The notes under the pieces were generated by a model. The model searched no databases. It had not been told where the DNA came from and saw nothing but the letters and a program-made list of their open reading frames with translations. DNA of 64,000 nucleotides from the NCBI GenBank assembly GCA_020137815.1, contig CM035359.1, positions 1,348,386 through 1,412,385 of the forward strand, read 5' to 3'. Of this stretch, positions 63,655-64,000 are shown one piece after another; within the stretch, counting starts at the first letter, position 1, and each line of letters begins with the position of its first letter. The stretch is from Hormiphora californensis (taxonomy: Eukaryota > Ctenophora > Tentaculata > Cydippida > Pleurobrachiidae). Made by a program: the position numbers and the translations under genes.

Positions 63655-64000
63655 CTATTTTACTGTTCTGGTGTTGTTCCGGTGTTGTTCCAGTGAATCA
63701 CAATATGTTCCGTTGTTGTTCTTTTGTAATTTTCACTGTTTCCATTTCGTTCCTTTTTAATGAAAAGTCACCGGAACGCCAAAAGAACACTACGAATGAT
63801 AAAGTAACGACAAAATCATTTTTAGAACACCTGTGTAAAAACACGTTTCCTAGTTTAAGTGTATCTACTACATGTTTTCGTTTTTGAAACATTTTGCAAC
63901 ATTTTACTGTTCCGCCGTCGTTCCGCTGTTGTTCCGTTCTAATTTCCACTGTTCTTTTGTATTTTCCAACTTTTCTTATCTAACAAAAAATCGTTCCGAT
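63655..64000 (-). repeat. Internal and right terminal repeats of the cargo element
   Basis: 63655-63810 and 63830-64000 are inverted relative to the copies at 60310 and 61150. They contain GTTGTTCC and GTTCTTTTG motifs in many copies. The sequence runs off the window before the outer end. Confidence 0.65.

Larger units (their letters stand above)
60310..64000. mobile_element. Terminal-inverted-repeat element carrying three minus-strand ORFs, truncated by the right edge
   Basis: About 260 bp at 60310-60570 recurs inverted at 63830-64000 and beyond. Shared anchors are AACGGAACAACAGCGGAACG, AACAGTAAAATGTTGCAAAA and ACATGTAGTAGATACACTTA. Partial copies of the same sequence lie inside: 61150-61385 (same orientation as the left end) and 63655-63810 (same as the right end). 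Between them are three ORFs, all on the minus strand. No transposase, integrase or polymerase is visible in this part, so the mobilising enzyme is unknown or off the edge. Confidence 0.65.

Overview
The window is nuclear DNA of an animal, most likely an early-branching invertebrate such as a demosponge. That taxon is my inference from compact multi-exon genes with short GT-AG introns, genes nested in introns of others, and the gene content. The content is a class C GPCR, secreted cysteine-repeat proteins, kinesin-light-chain-type TPR exons, a cathepsin relic and LINE and DNA-transposon debris. Long (AG)n microsatellites are scattered throughout. No rRNA, CRISPR or bacterial operon is present. 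All gene models were built by eye from reading frames, splice sites and intron phases.

Layout. 0.7-5.5 kb (+): the seven-helix region and tail of a metabotropic-glutamate-type class C receptor, whose ectodomain lies off the left edge. 5.5-16.6 kb: non-coding, filled with MITE-type elements (a hAT insertion with 8-bp target duplication, a 2.3-kb element with long inverted ends, palindromes). 16.7-20.1 kb (+): a secreted protein with two cysteine-rich repeats. 21.3-23.1 kb (-) and 25.2-32.3 kb (-): two related coiled-coil genes ending in CAAX prenylation boxes. The larger carries a helix that fits the PKA RII-binding consensus and closely resembles Ht31. A 1.56-kb hairpin transposon separates them, and a secreted-protein gene (26.6-28.2 kb, +) is nested in an intron of the larger one. 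34.3-36.0 kb (-): a broken papain-family cathepsin. 38.1-46.4 kb (-): a non-LTR retrotransposon with PHD-like/RRM/CCHC ORF1 and EN-RT ORF2, carrying three nested insertions that each have target duplications. 46.6-52.9 kb: inverted repeats, minisatellites and little coding. 53.0-59.6 kb (-): a TPR gene, with a small secreted acidic protein gene (55.7-57.1 kb, +) nested in its largest intron. 60.3 kb to the right edge: a terminal-inverted-repeat element carrying three small minus-strand ORFs, one split by a 995-bp hairpin transposon at TTAA.

How it fits together. The host genes look independent: receptor, secreted proteins, a putative membrane-tethered PKA anchor and a TPR scaffold. The most distinctive features are the CAAX-tethered anchor candidate, the cargo-bearing inverted-repeat element at the right edge, the array of 16 X-box palindromes in an intron, and two places where a tandem repeat has multiplied a 3' splice site. 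Functions are inferred from motifs only.
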